Source of the DNA: Brachycybe producta
Lineage: Eukaryota; Arthropoda; Diplopoda; Playtdesmida; Andrognathidae
Direction: 5' to 3'
NCBI GenBank assembly: GCA_036925085.1
Contig: JAUPFP010000122.1
Coordinates: 1 to 64,000 of the forward strand
Length of the DNA: 64,000 nucleotides
Part shown: in pieces, positions 35,214-45,800 of the stretch
Layout of the letters: every line of letters begins with the position of its first letter
How positions within the stretch are numbered: position 1 is the first letter of the stretch
Program-made: the position numbers and the translations under genes
Notes under the pieces: generated by a model
Databases searched by the model: none
What the model was told of the DNA's origin: nothing
The model's input: only the letters and a program-made list of their open reading frames with translations

Positions 35214-35332
35214 GTCAACGGCTATACCATGTTGAACACACTGTTTCTCATCTGATCACCAAAGTTAAGCAACATTGGGCCCAGTCAGTACTTGGATTGG
35301 TGACTGCCTGGAAATACTGGGTGTTGTTGGTG
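35214..35332 (+). rRNA. 5S rRNA-like copy 116
   Basis: cggct; ctgatc; ggattgg; ctggaaatac; ggtgt. Confidence 0.75.
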
Positions 35333-35517
35333 TATTTCTTTTCATTTTTTAAATGATGTTAATCATCTATTAATAACTGGCATGATAAAATTGAACACTT
35401 ATTTTATATAAATAACTGAAAATGCACACAATAATAGTTAACTGTAATAAGTATTTTTTGAAGTGGAGAGTTAACTTATTTAGATCTTTCGAAAGTTGAA
35501 CTTGTACATTTTGGGGT

Positions 35518-35636
35518 GTCAACGGCCATACCATGTTGAACACACTGGTTCTCATCCGATCACCAAAGTTAATCAACATTGGGCCCAGTCAGTACTTGGA
35601 TGGGTGACTGCCTGGAAATACTGGGTGTTGTTGGCA
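35518..35636 (+). rRNA. 5S rRNA-like copy 117
   Basis: cggcc; ccgatc; gttaatcaac; ggcat. Confidence 0.77.
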
Positions 35637-35822
35637 TAATTTTTTTCTATTTTTTAAATAATGGGAATCATATATTAATAACTGGCATGATAAAATTGAC
35701 CACTTATTTTATATAAATAACTGAAAATGCACACAATAATAGTTAACTGTAATAAGTATTTTTTGAAGTGGAGAGTTAACTTATTTAGATCTTTTGAAAG
35801 TTGAACTTGTACATTTTGGGGT

Positions 35823-35941
35823 GTCAACGGCCATACCATGTTGAACACACTGGTTCTCATCCGATCACCAAAGTTAAGCAATATTGGGCCCAGTCAGTAC
35901 TTAGATGGGTGACTGCCTGGGAATACTGTGTGTTGTTGGCA
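35823..35941 (+). rRNA. 5S rRNA-like copy 118
   Basis: cggcc; ccgatc; caatattggg (helix II position 60 changed); ttagatggg; ggcat. Confidence 0.77.
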
Positions 35942-36127
35942 TAATTTTTTTCTATTTTTTAAATAATGGGAATCATATATTAATAACTGGCATGATAAAA
36001 TTGAACACTTATTTTATATAAATAACTGAAAATGCACACAATAATAGTTAACTGTAGTAAGTATTTTTTGAAGTGGAGAGTTAACTTATTTAGATCTTTC
36101 GAAAGTTGAACTTGTACATTTTGGGGT

Positions 36128-36246
36128 GTCAACGGCCATGCCATGTTGAACACACTGGTTCTCATCCGATCACCAAAGTTAAGCAACATTGGGCCCAGTC
36201 AGTACTTGGATGGGTGACTGCCTGGGAATACTGGGTGTTGTTGGCA
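36128..36246 (+). rRNA. 5S rRNA-like copy 119
   Basis: cggcc then atgcc; ccgatc; ggcat. Confidence 0.8.
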
Positions 36247-36433
36247 TAATTTTTTTCTATTTTTTAAATAATGGGAATCATCTATTAATAACTGGCATGA
36301 TAAAATTGAACACTTATTTTATATAAATAACTGAAAATGCACACAATAATAGTTAACTGTAATAAGTATTTTTTTGAAGTGGAGAGTTAACTTATTTAGA
36401 TCTTTCGAAAGTTGAACTTGTACATTTTGGGGT

Positions 36434-36552
36434 GTCAACGGCGATACCATGTTGAACACACTGGTTCTCATCTGATCACCAAACTTAAGCAACATTGGGG
36501 CCAGTCAGTACTTGGATGGGTGACTGCCTGGGAATACTGGGTGTTGTTGGCA
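36434..36552 (+). rRNA. 5S rRNA-like copy 120
   Basis: cggcg; ctgatc; caaacttaag; ggggccag; ggcat. Confidence 0.75.
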
Positions 36553-36739
36553 TAATTTTTTTCTATTTTTTAAATAATGGGAATCATCTATTAATAACTG
36601 GCATGATAAAATTGAACACTTATTTTATATAAATAACTGAAAATGCACACAATAATAGTTAACTGTAATAAGTATTTTTTTGAAGTGGAGAGTTAACTTA
36701 TTTAGATCTTTCGAAAGTTGAACTTGTACATTTTGGGGT

Positions 36740-36858
36740 GTCAACGGCCATACCATGTTGAACACACTGGTTCTCATCCGATCACCAAAGTTAAGCAACA
36801 TTGGGCCCAGTCAGTACTTGGATGGGTGACTGCCTGGGAATACTGGGTGTTGTTGGCA
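36740..36858 (+). rRNA. 5S rRNA-like copy 121
   Basis: cggcc; ccgatc; ggcat. Matches consensus. Confidence 0.84.
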
Positions 36859-37044
36859 TAATTTTTTTCTATTTTTTAAATAATGGGAATCATATATTAA
36901 TAACTGGCATGATAAAATTGAACACTTATTTTATATAAATAACTGAAAATGCACACAATAATAGTTAACTGTAATAAGTATTTTTTGAAGTGGAGAGTTA
37001 ACTTAATTAGATCTTTCGAAAGTTGAACTTGTACATTTTGGGGT

Positions 37045-37163
37045 GTCAATGGCCATACCATGTTGAACACACTGGTTCTCATCCGATCACTAAAGTTAAG
37101 CAACATTGGGCTCAGTCAGTACTTGGATGGGTGACTGCCTGGGAATACTGGGTGTTGTTGGTG
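37045..37163 (+). rRNA. 5S rRNA-like copy 122
   Basis: tggcc; ccgatcact; gggctcag; ggtgt. Confidence 0.78.
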
Positions 37164-37349
37164 TATTTCTTTTCATTTTTTAAATAATGGGAATCATCTA
37201 TTAATAACTGGCATGATAAAATTGAACAGTTATTTTATATAAATAACTGAAAATGCAAACAATAATAGTTAACTGTAATAAGTATTTTTTTGAAGTGGAG
37301 AGTTAACTTATTTAGATCTTTCGAAAGTTGAACTTGTACATTTTGGGGT

Positions 37350-37468
37350 GTCAATGGCCATACCATGTTGAACACACTGGTTCTCATCCGATCACTAAAG
37401 TTAAGCAACATTGGGCTCAGTCTGTACTTGGATGGGTGACTGCCTGGGAATACTGGGTGTTGTTGGTG
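37350..37468 (+). rRNA. 5S rRNA-like copy 123
   Basis: tggcc; ccgatcact; gggctcagtctgtac; ggtgt. Confidence 0.77.
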
Positions 37469-37654
37469 TATTTCTTTTCATTTTTTAAATAAAGGGAATC
37501 ATCTATTAATAACTGGCATGATAAAATTGAACACTTATTTTATATAAATAACTGAAAATGCACACTATAATAGTTAACTGTAATAAGTATTTTTTTGAAG
37601 TGGAGAGTTAACTTATTTAGATCTTTCGAAAGTTGAACTTGTACATTTTGGGGT

Positions 37655-37773
37655 GTCAACAGCCATACCATGTTGAACACACTGGTTCTCATCTGATCAC
37701 CAAAGTTAAGCAACATTGGGCCCAGTCAGTACTTGGATGGGTGACTGGATGGGAATACTGTGTGTTGTTGGCA
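37655..37773 (+). rRNA. 5S rRNA-like copy 124
   Basis: cagcc; ctgatc; gactggatggg in place of gactgcctggg (box C end); ggcat. Confidence 0.75.
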
Positions 37774-37959
37774 TAATTTTTTTCTATTTTTTAAATAATG
37801 GGAATCATATATTAATAACTGGCATGATAAAATTGAACACTTATTTTATATAAATAACTGAAAATGCACACAATAATAGTCAACTGTAATAAGTATTTTT
37901 TGAAGTGGAGAGTTAACTTATTTAGATCTTACGAAAGTTGAACTTGTACATTTTGGGGT

Positions 37960-38078
37960 GTCAACGGCCATACCATGTTGAACACACTGGTTCTCATCCG
38001 ATCACCAAAGTTAAGCAACATTGGGCCCAGTCAGTACTTGGATGGGTGACTGCCTGCGAATACTGGGTGTTGTTGGTG
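37960..38078 (+). rRNA. 5S rRNA-like copy 125
   Basis: cggcc; ccgatc; gcctgcgaatac; ggtgt. Confidence 0.78.
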
Positions 38079-38265
38079 TATTTCTTTTCATTTTTTAAAT
38101 AATGGGAATCATCTATTAATAACTGGCATGATAAAATTGAACACTTATTTTATATAAATAACTGAAAATGCACACAATAATAGTTAACTGTAATAAGTAT
38201 TTTTTTTGAAGTGGAGAGTTAACTTATTTAGATCTTTCGAAAGTTGAACTTGTACATTTTGGGGT

Positions 38266-38384
38266 GTCAACGGCCATACCATGTTGAACACACTGGTTCT
38301 CATACGAACACCAAAGTTAAGCAACATTGGGCCCAGTCAGTACTTGGATGGGTGACTGCCTGGGAATACTGGGTGTTGTTGGCA
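38266..38384 (+). rRNA. 5S rRNA-like copy 126, empty sister of the RTE site
   Basis: cggcc; catacgaacacc, the allele also found in the RTE-interrupted copy 140; uninterrupted; ggcat. Confidence 0.8.
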
Positions 38385-38570
38385 TAATTTTTTTCTATTT
38401 TTTAAATAATGGGAATCATATATTAATAACTGGCATGATAAAATTGAACACTTATTTTATATAAATAACTGAAAATGCACACAATAATAGTTAACTGTAA
38501 TAAGTATTTTTTGAAGTGGAGAGTTAACTTATTTAGATCTTTCGAAAGTTGAACTTGTACATTTTCGGGT

Positions 38571-38689
38571 GTCAACGGCCATACCATGTTGAACACACTG
38601 GTTCTCATCTGATCACCAAAGTTAAGCAACATTGGGCCCAGTCAGTACTTGGATTGGTGACTGCCTGGGAATACTGGGTGTTGTTGGTG
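38571..38689 (+). rRNA. 5S rRNA-like copy 127
   Basis: cggcc; ctgatc; ggattgg; preceded by ttttcgggt; ggtgt. Confidence 0.75.
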
Positions 38690-38874
38690 TATTTCTTTTC
38701 ATTTTTTAAATAATGGGAATCATCTATTAATAACTGGCATGATAAAATTGAACACTTATTTTATATAAATAACTGAAAATGCACACAATAATAGTTAACT
38801 GTAATAAGTATTTTTTTGAAGTGGAGATTTAACTTATTTAGATCTTTTGAAAGTTGAACTTGTACATTTTGGGT

Positions 38875-38993
38875 GTCAACAGCCATACCATGTTGAACAC
38901 ACTGGTTCTCATCCTATCACCAAAGTTAAGCAACATTGGGCCCAGTCAGTACTTGGATGGGTGACTGCCTGGGAATACTGGGTGTTGTTGGCA
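38875..38993 (+). rRNA. 5S rRNA-like copy 128
   Basis: cagcc; cctatc; ggcat. Confidence 0.77.
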
Positions 38994-39179
38994 TAATTTT
39001 TTTCTATTTTTTAAATAATGGGAATCATATATTAATAACTAGCATGATAAAATTGAACACTTATTTTATATAAATAACTGAAAATGCACACAATAATAGT
39101 TAACTGTAATAAGTATTTTTTGAAGTGGAGAGTTAACTTATTTAGATCTTTCGAAAGTTGAACTTGTACATTTTGGGGT

Positions 39180-39298
39180 GTCAACGGCCATACCATGTTG
39201 AACACACTGGTTCTCATCTGATCACCAAAGTTAAGCAACATTGGGCCCAGTCAGTACTTGGATTGGTGACTGCCTGGGAATACTGGGTGTTGTTGGTG
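39180..39298 (+). rRNA. 5S rRNA-like copy 129
   Basis: cggcc; ctgatc; ggattgg; ggtgt. Confidence 0.77.
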
Positions 39299-39484
39299 TA
39301 TTTCTTTTCATTTTTTAAATAATGGGAATCATCTATTAATAACTGGCATGATAAAATTGAACACTTATTTTATATAAATAACTGAAAATGCACACAATAA
39401 TAGTTAACTGTAATAAGTATTTTTTTGAAGTGGAGAGTTAACTTATTTAGATCTTTCGAAAGTTGAACTTGTACGTTTTGGGGT

Positions 39485-39603
39485 GTCAACGGCTATACCA
39501 TGTTGAACACACTGGTTCTCATCTGATCACCAAAGTTAAGCAACATTGGGCCCAGTCAGTACTTGGATTGGTGACTGCCTGGGAATACTGGGTGTTGTTG
39601 GTG
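39485..39603 (+). rRNA. 5S rRNA-like copy 130
   Basis: cggct; ctgatc; ggattgg; ggtgt. Confidence 0.75.
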
Positions 39604-39788
39604 TATTTCTTTTCATTTTTTAAATGATGTTAATCATCTATTAATAACTGGCATGATAAAATTGAACACTTATTTTATATAAATAACTGAAAATGCACAC
39701 AATAATAGTTAACTGTAATAAGTATTTTTTGAAGTGGAGAGTTAACTTATTTAGATCTTTCGAAAGTTGAACTTGTACATTTTCGGGT

Positions 39789-39907
39789 GTCAACGACCAT
39801 ACCATGTTGAACACACTGGTTCTCATCTGATCACCAAAGTTAAGCAACATTGGGCCCAGTCAGTACTTGGATTGGTGACTGCCTGGGAATACTGGGTGTT
39901 GTTGGTG
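39789..39907 (+). rRNA. 5S rRNA-like copy 131
   Basis: cgacc; ctgatc; ggattgg; preceded by ttttcgggt; ggtgt. Confidence 0.75.
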
Positions 39908-40093
39908 TATTTCTTTTCATTTTTTAAATAATGGGAATCATCTATTAATAACTGGCATGATAAAATTGAACACTTATTTTATATAAATAACTGAAAATGC
40001 ACACAATAATAGTTAACTGTAATAAGTATTTTTTTGAAGTGGAGAGTTAACTTATTTAGATCTTTCGAAAGTTGAACTTGTACATTTTGAGGT

Positions 40094-40212
40094 GTCAACG
40101 TCCATACCATGTTGAACACACTGGTTCTCATCTGATCACCAAAGTTAAGCAACATTGGGCCCAGTCAGTACTTGGATGGGTGACTGCCTGGGAATACTGT
40201 GTGTTGTTGGCA
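40094..40212 (+). rRNA. 5S rRNA-like copy 132
   Basis: cgtcc; ctgatc; ctgtgtg; ggcat. Confidence 0.77.
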
Positions 40213-40398
40213 TAATTTTTTTCTATTTTTTAAATAATGGGAATCATATATTAATAACTGGCATGATAAAATTGAACACTTATTTTATATAAATAACTGA
40301 AAATTCACACAATAATAGTCAACTGTAATAAGTATTTTTTGAAGTGGAGAGTTAACTTATTTAGATCTTACGAAAGTTGAACTTGTACATTTTGGGGT

Positions 40399-40517
40399 GT
40401 CAACGGCCATACCATGTTGAACACACTGGTTCTCATCCGATCACCAAAGTTAAGTGACGTTTTGCCCAGTCAGTACTTGGATGGGTGACTGCCTGGGAAT
40501 ACTGGGTGTTGTTGGTG
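40399..40517 (+). rRNA. 5S rRNA-like copy 133
   Basis: cggcc; ccgatc; gtgacgttttgcc; ggtgt. Confidence 0.73.
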
Positions 40518-40703
40518 TATTTCTTTTGATTTTTTAAATAATGGAAATCATCTATTAATAACTGGCATGATAAAATTGAACACTTATTTTATATAAATAA
40601 CTGAAAATGCACACAATAATAGTTAACTGTAATAAGTATTTTTTTGAAGTGGAGAGTTAACTTATTTAGATCTTTCGAAAGTTGAACTTGTACATTTTGG
40701 GGT

Positions 40704-40822
40704 GTCAACGGCCATACCATGTTGAACACACTGGTTCTCATCCGATCACCAAAGTTACGCAACATTGGGCCCAGTCAGTACTTGGACTGGTGACTGCCTG
40801 GGAATACTGGGTGTTGTTGGTG
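40704..40822 (+). rRNA. 5S rRNA-like copy 134
   Basis: cggcc; ccgatc; gttacgcaac; ggactgg; ggtgt. Confidence 0.75.
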
Positions 40823-41008
40823 TATTTCTTTTCATTTTTTAAATAATGGGAATCATCTATTAATAACTGGCATGATAAAATTGAACACTTATTTTATATA
40901 AATAACTGAAAATGCACACAATAATAGTTAACTGTAATAAGTATTTTTTTGAAGTGGAGAGTTAACTTATTTAGATCTTTCGAAAGTTGAACTTGTACAT
41001 TTTGGGGT

Positions 41009-41127
41009 GTCAACGGCCATACCATTTTGAACACACTGGTTCTCATCTGATCACCAAACTTAAGCAACATTGGGCCCAGTCAGTACTTGGACTGGTGACT
41101 GCCTGGGAATACTGGGTGTTGTTGGTG
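41009..41127 (+). rRNA. 5S rRNA-like copy 135
   Basis: cggcc; accattttg; ctgatc; caaacttaag; ggactgg; ggtgt. Confidence 0.73.
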
Positions 41128-41312
41128 TATTTCTTTTCATTTTTTAAATAATGGGAATCATCTATTAATAACTGGCATGATAAAATTGAACAGTTATTTT
41201 ATATAAATAACTGAAAATGCACACAATAATAGTTAACTGTAATAAGTATTTTTTGAAGTGGAGAGTTAACTTATTTAGATCTTTCGAAAGTTGAACTTGT
41301 ACATTTTGGGGT

Positions 41313-41431
41313 GTCAATGGCCATACCATGTTGAACACACTGGTTCTCATCCGATCACTAAAGTTAAGCAACATTGGGCTCAGTCAGTACTTGGATGGGT
41401 GACTGCCTGGGAATACTGGGTGTTGTTGGTG
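41313..41431 (+). rRNA. 5S rRNA-like copy 136
   Basis: tggcc; ccgatcact; gggctcag; ggtgt. Confidence 0.78.
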
Positions 41432-41618
41432 TATTTTTTTTTCATTTTTTAAATAATGGGAATCATCTATTAATAACTGGCATGATAAAATTGAACAGTT
41501 ATTTTATATAAATAACTGAAAATGCACACAATAATAGTTAACTGTAATAAGTATTTTTTTGAAGTGGAGAGTTAACTTATTTAGATCTTTCGAAAGTTGA
41601 ACTTGTACATTTTGGGGT

Positions 41619-41737
41619 GTCAATGGCCATACCATGTTGAACACACTGGTTCTCATCCGATCACTAAAGTTAAGCAACATTGGGCTCAGTCTGTACTTGG
41701 ATGGGTGACTGCCTGGGAATACTGGGTGTTGTTGGTG
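41619..41737 (+). rRNA. 5S rRNA-like copy 137
   Basis: tggcc; ccgatcact; gggctcagtctgtac; ggtgt. Confidence 0.77.
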
Positions 41738-41923
41738 TATTTCTTTTCATTTTTTAAATAAAGGGAATCATCTATTAATAACTGGCATGATAAAATTGAA
41801 CACTTATTTTATATAAATAACTGAAAATGCACACTATAATAGTTAACTGTAATAAGTATTTTTTTGAAGTGGAGAGTTAACTTATTTAGATCTTTCGAAA
41901 GTTGAACTTGTACATTTTGGGGT

Positions 41924-42042
41924 GTCAACGGCCATACCATGTTGAACACACTGGTTCTCATCTGATCACCAAAGTTAAGCAACATTGGGCCCAGTCAGTA
42001 CTTGGATGGGTGACTGGATGGGAATACTGTGTGTTGTTGGCA
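41924..42042 (+). rRNA. 5S rRNA-like copy 138
   Basis: cggcc; ctgatc; gactggatggg; ggcat. Confidence 0.75.
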
Positions 42043-42228
42043 TAATTTTTTTCTATTTTTTAAATAATGGGAATCATATATTAATAACTGGCATGATAAA
42101 ATTGAACACTTATTTTATATAAATAACTGAAAATGCACACAATAATAGTCAACTGTAATAAGTATTTTTTGAAGTGGAGAGTTAACTTATTTAGATCTTA
42201 CGAAAGTTGAACTTGTACATTTTGGGGT

Positions 42229-42347
42229 GTCAACGGCCATACCATGTTGAACACACTGGTTCTCATCCGATCACCAAAGTTAAGCAACATTGGCCCCAGT
42301 CAGTACTTGGATGGGTGACTGCCTGGGAATACTGGGTGTTGTTGGTG
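42229..42347 (+). rRNA. 5S rRNA-like copy 139
   Basis: cggcc; ccgatc; ttggccccag; ggtgt. Confidence 0.77.
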
Positions 42348-42534
42348 TATTTCTTTTCATTTTTTAAATAATGGGAATCATCTATTAATAACTGGCATGA
42401 TAAAATTGAACACTTATTTTATATAAATAACTGAAAATGCACACAATAATAGTTAACTGTAATAAGTATTTTTTTTGAAGTGGAGAGTTAACTTATTTAG
42501 ATCTTTCGAAAGTTGAACTTGTACATTTTGGGGT

Positions 42535-42611
42535 GTCAACGGCCATACCATGTTGAACACACTGGTTCTCATACGAACACCAAAGTTAAGCAACATTGGG
42601 CCCAGTCAGTA
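42535..42611 (+). pseudogene. 5S rRNA-like copy 140, 5' part (positions 1-77)
   Basis: cggcc; catacgaacacc. Cut after position 77 by the RTE element, so the A-box part and box C are now 3.2 kb apart and this copy cannot give a normal 5S RNA. Confidence 0.88.
42597..42611 (+). repeat. Target-site duplication, left copy
   Basis: tgggcccagtcagta, gene positions 63-77 of the interrupted 5S copy; identical to 45865-45879. Confidence 0.93.
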
Positions 42612-42756
42612 CCCCGTGGGGGTAGTTGGTCCCCTATCGGGTGCCTCCCCAGGTGGCGGATAGGGGAATGCCCGCCAGATATGGAGGGTACTGAGGGCAT
42701 AAAATACTCAGGGCAGACCAAAACCAAACCACGCCATTGCCGGTCCCCCAGCCCGG
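42612..42756 (+). promoter_or_regulatory. RTE 5' leader with stable hairpins
   Basis: GC-rich leader before the long frame. It opens with ccccgtgggg (4-bp self-complementary arms). It also contains a perfect 9-bp stem, tcccctatc (42630-42638) with gatagggga (42659-42667), and a stem ctgag (42691-42695) with ctcag (42707-42711). In RTE elements the 5' region carries the internal promoter; I see no core element that proves it here. Confidence 0.55.
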
Positions 42757-42800
42757 GTGCAAAAGTGGAGGGTCGACGTCAGGTTGGCAGCCGGTTGTAA
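42681..42800 (+). CDS. Possible short ORF1 of the RTE element
   Basis: A 39-codon frame (MEGTEGIKYS...) starting inside the element and overlapping the long frame by 44 nt in a different reading frame. Its frame is open further upstream into the 5S sequence, but that part cannot belong to the element. Short ORF1-like frames just ahead of and overlapping the long one are described in some RTE elements. There is no recognisable domain; it may be fortuitous. Confidence 0.25.
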   Translation: MEGTEGIKYSGQTKTKPRHCRSPSPGAKVEGRRQVGSRL

Positions 42801-45800
42801 AGATTTGCCAAAACATATGATGTTGGTTCGAAATAGTTTTCCGAATATGGCTAGGGCGTCCCCCGCCATAAGCGACGCGCAGCTGCAACGCCCGGTAGTT
42901 GTGACAAATTGGCAAGGGCTACCCCACAGTGGACGGGTGGGGCTAAAGAAGCGAGTCCAGCATCAACAACAAGGAGGTCTTAGAAGTAGTGGTAGAAGTG
43001 GAGGTACTAAACTTAGGTTTGGCACCTGGAATATAGGGAGTTTGACAGGGAAGACTAGGGAGTTATCTAGTGTTCTAAAGGCTAGGAGGATAAATGTTGC
43101 ATGTCTGCAGGAGACAAGATGGAAAGGGGATAAATCCAGGGACATTGGGGATGGGTATAAATTAATTTATGCAAGTAGTGAGGAGGGTAGAAATGGAGTG
43201 GGAATTGTCCTAGATCAGGAACTCAGACATAGTGTGGTTGAGGTTAGGCGGATAAATAGTAGGCTGTTAGTAGTAAAGGTAGTTTGGGGTGGCATTGTTA
43301 TAAATGTAGTTAGTGCATATGGCCCCCAGGTTGGATTAGATACAGCCAGGAAGCTAGAATTCTGGGAACAGTTTGATGACCTAATGTTGGGCCTGAGTAG
43401 GAAGGAACGGGTCATAATTGGTGGGGACTTTAACGGACATGTAGGTAGAGGTAGGGAAGGGTATGAAGAGGTACATGGTGGGTGGGGCTATGGAGAGCGA
43501 AATAAAGCAGGGGAGAGTATCCTGGAGGCAGCAGTGGCACATAAGTTAATTTTAGCAAACACACTATTCCAGAAGCGAGAGGAACATTTGATTACTTTTA
43601 AGAGCAGGGCAGGAGAATCCCAGATTGATCTCTTCATGATTCGGAGTGAGGATAGAAACGAGTGCAAGGATTGTAAAGTGATACCGAGTGAAAACTTAGC
43701 GGGACAACATAGGCTAGTAGTGTTAGACCTAAAACCTAGGGGTGCAAAACAGGTGGTCAGACATAGAGGAGAGACAGCAATTAGGTGGTGGGCATTACCA
43801 GACAAGGTGGAAGAGTTTAAGAAAATGGCAGGTAAGATAGCATGGGATTTAGATGGCACTGCAGGAGAGCTGTGGACAAGGGTAGCACAACAGATCCGTG
43901 ATTGTGGAAACGAGGTACTAGGGACAGTACGAGTAGGGGGGTCTCGATTAGACAGAGAAACTTGGTGGTGGGATGAGGAGGTACAGATGGCAGTTAAAAA
44001 GAAGAAAGATGCTTTCAAGACTTGGTGGCACGATGGAAGCAGGGAGGCCCAGATAGAATACAAGCGTGCCAAGATAGAGGCCAAACAGCAGGTAGCCATA
44101 GCAAAGCATAAGAAATATGCGGACATGTATGCCAAGTTAGGTACCAGAGCAGGAGAAATGGCAGTATATAGACTAGCTAGGGCTCAGGAGAATAAAGGCA
44201 GAGATATTGAAAAGGTGGTGAGTGTTAAGGATAATGGGGGCAAAGTATTGTGGGGTAGGGAGCCAGTACGGAACAGGTGGGGGGAATATTTTAGTAAGCT
44301 TATGAATGAGGGGGTAGAGCATGAGCCTTTCACTGGAAGAAATAATGATAGAGAAGAAGTGGAGCAGGTTAGGGCTGAGGAAATTGTTCAGGCATTGCGA
44401 AAAATGAAGCTAGGGAAGGCTTTAGGGCCAGATGGGATACCAGTAGAGGTGTGGAAGGTCTTGGGGAATGTTGCCATTTCCTGGCTCACAAAGTTATTCA
44501 ATAGATTGGCTATGGGGGATAGAATGCCAGGTGCATGGCGGGACAGCTGGTTAGTGCCTATTTTCAAAGGGAAGGGTGATGTTCAGGAATGTGGGAACTA
44601 TAGAGGTATTAAATTGATGAGTCATACGATGAAGCTTTGGGAGAGAGTAATTGAAGCTCGACTACGGGGTAAAACTGCAATTGGGGGAAGTCAGTTTGGG
44701 TTTATGCCAGGAAAATCCACAATGCACCCCATTTTTGCCGTAAGGCAAGTTATTGAGAAGTTTCGGGCTGCCAAGAAAGACTTACACATGGTATTTATAG
44801 ATCTAGAGAAAGCCTATGACAGAGTACCACGGACGTTATTGTGGGAGGTCTTACAGAAGAAGGGGGTGGGTGATAGTTATATAGATATGGTGAGGGACAT
44901 GTATAGGGATGCACGGACAAGCGTTAAGACTGCCTGGGGGTTCTCTGACAGTTTAAGTGTTAGGATTGGTGTGCACCAGGGCTCAGCACTTAGTCCATAT
45001 CTATTTATTTTGGTCCTGGATGAGTTACTGGCAGGGGTGAGGCAGGAGGTCCCCTGGTGTATGCTGTTTGCAGATGACATAGTCTTAGTTGGGGAATCCA
45101 AATCGGAACTCGAGATAAGGTTAGAGGAGACTAGGAATGCCTTGGAATCAAAGGGGTTGAAAATAAGTAGGGCAAAAACTGAGTACATGAAATTTCATTG
45201 GGATGGGAAAGAACAGTTGAATGAGGGGATTAGACTTGGGGACAGTTTAATGCAGCAGGTGCATGACTTCAAATATTTAGGATCTGTGCTGCAAGATGAT
45301 GGGAGCTTAGACTTAGACATCACAAACCGGATAAAAGCAGGTTGGCATAGGTGGAGGCAGGCTAGTGGGGTTTTATGTGACAGGAAGTTACCTATAAAAT
45401 TGAAGGGAAAGTTTTATAGAACAGTAGTCAGACCAGCTATGTTGTATGGGTCAGAATGTTGGGCAATCAAGAAGGTGCATGAGGATAGAATGCAGGTAGC
45501 TGAGATGAGAATGCTAAGGTTTATGAGTGGGGTGACCAGAAGGGATAGGATCAGAAATGATTTTATTAGGGGTAGTGTAGGGGTAACAAATATAGTAGAA
45601 AAGATGCAGGAAAATAGGCTGCGGTGGTTTGGGCATGTCCTCAGGAGTAGAGAAGATGGGCTGCTGAGACAGGCAATGAACTTAGACCTGGGAATAAAAC
45701 GGGGTAGAGGAAGACCCAAGCAAACCTGGGATGTGGTAGTAAAACGGGATATGGTGGCACGTGGGGTCACTGGGGGCTTGGTGCAAAATCGGAACGAGTG

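Larger units (their letters stand above)
33073..38874 (+). repeat. Higher-order repeat block, partner of 58330-64000
   Basis: Copies 33073, 33378, 33684, 34295, 34601, 36128, 36434, 37655 and 38266 have allele-matched partners at 58330, 58635, 58941, 59551, 59857, 61379, 61685, 62904 and 63515, about 25.25 kb away. Shared private marks include ttttcatccg, gccatgcc, ggggccag, gaatgctggg, ggcgatacc, gactggatggg and catacgaacacc. Inside it, 33378-34295 resembles 36128-37045 nine units later. Confidence 0.85.
1..42611 (+). repeat. 5S rDNA-like tandem array, left segment
   Basis: Head-to-tail units of about 305 bp, each a 5S-like gene plus spacer; copies 1-139 and the 5' part of copy 140. Gene consensus is 119 nt, from gtcaacggcc to ttggca. 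Helix I closes between positions 1-9 and 110-118 with G-U wobbles. The A-box region is gttaagcaac and box C is ggatgggtgactgcctggg, where TFIIIA/TFIIIC act in known 5S genes. Downstream T runs fit pol III termination. Spacers come as class A (ggcataa then T7, tcatatattaa, later T6 before gaagtgg) and class B (ggtgtatttcttttc, tcatctattaa, later T7), with recombinants. No separate genes lie in the spacers. Copies before about 13 kb vary more in length (270-315 bp) than later ones. Confidence 0.93.

Noticed and set aside
42513..42800. 95-codon plus-strand frame spanning the 5S copy and the RTE 5' end
   Set aside because: Its first part is 5S sequence acquired by chance of insertion. Only the in-element part from 42681 is kept, at low confidence, as a possible ORF1.
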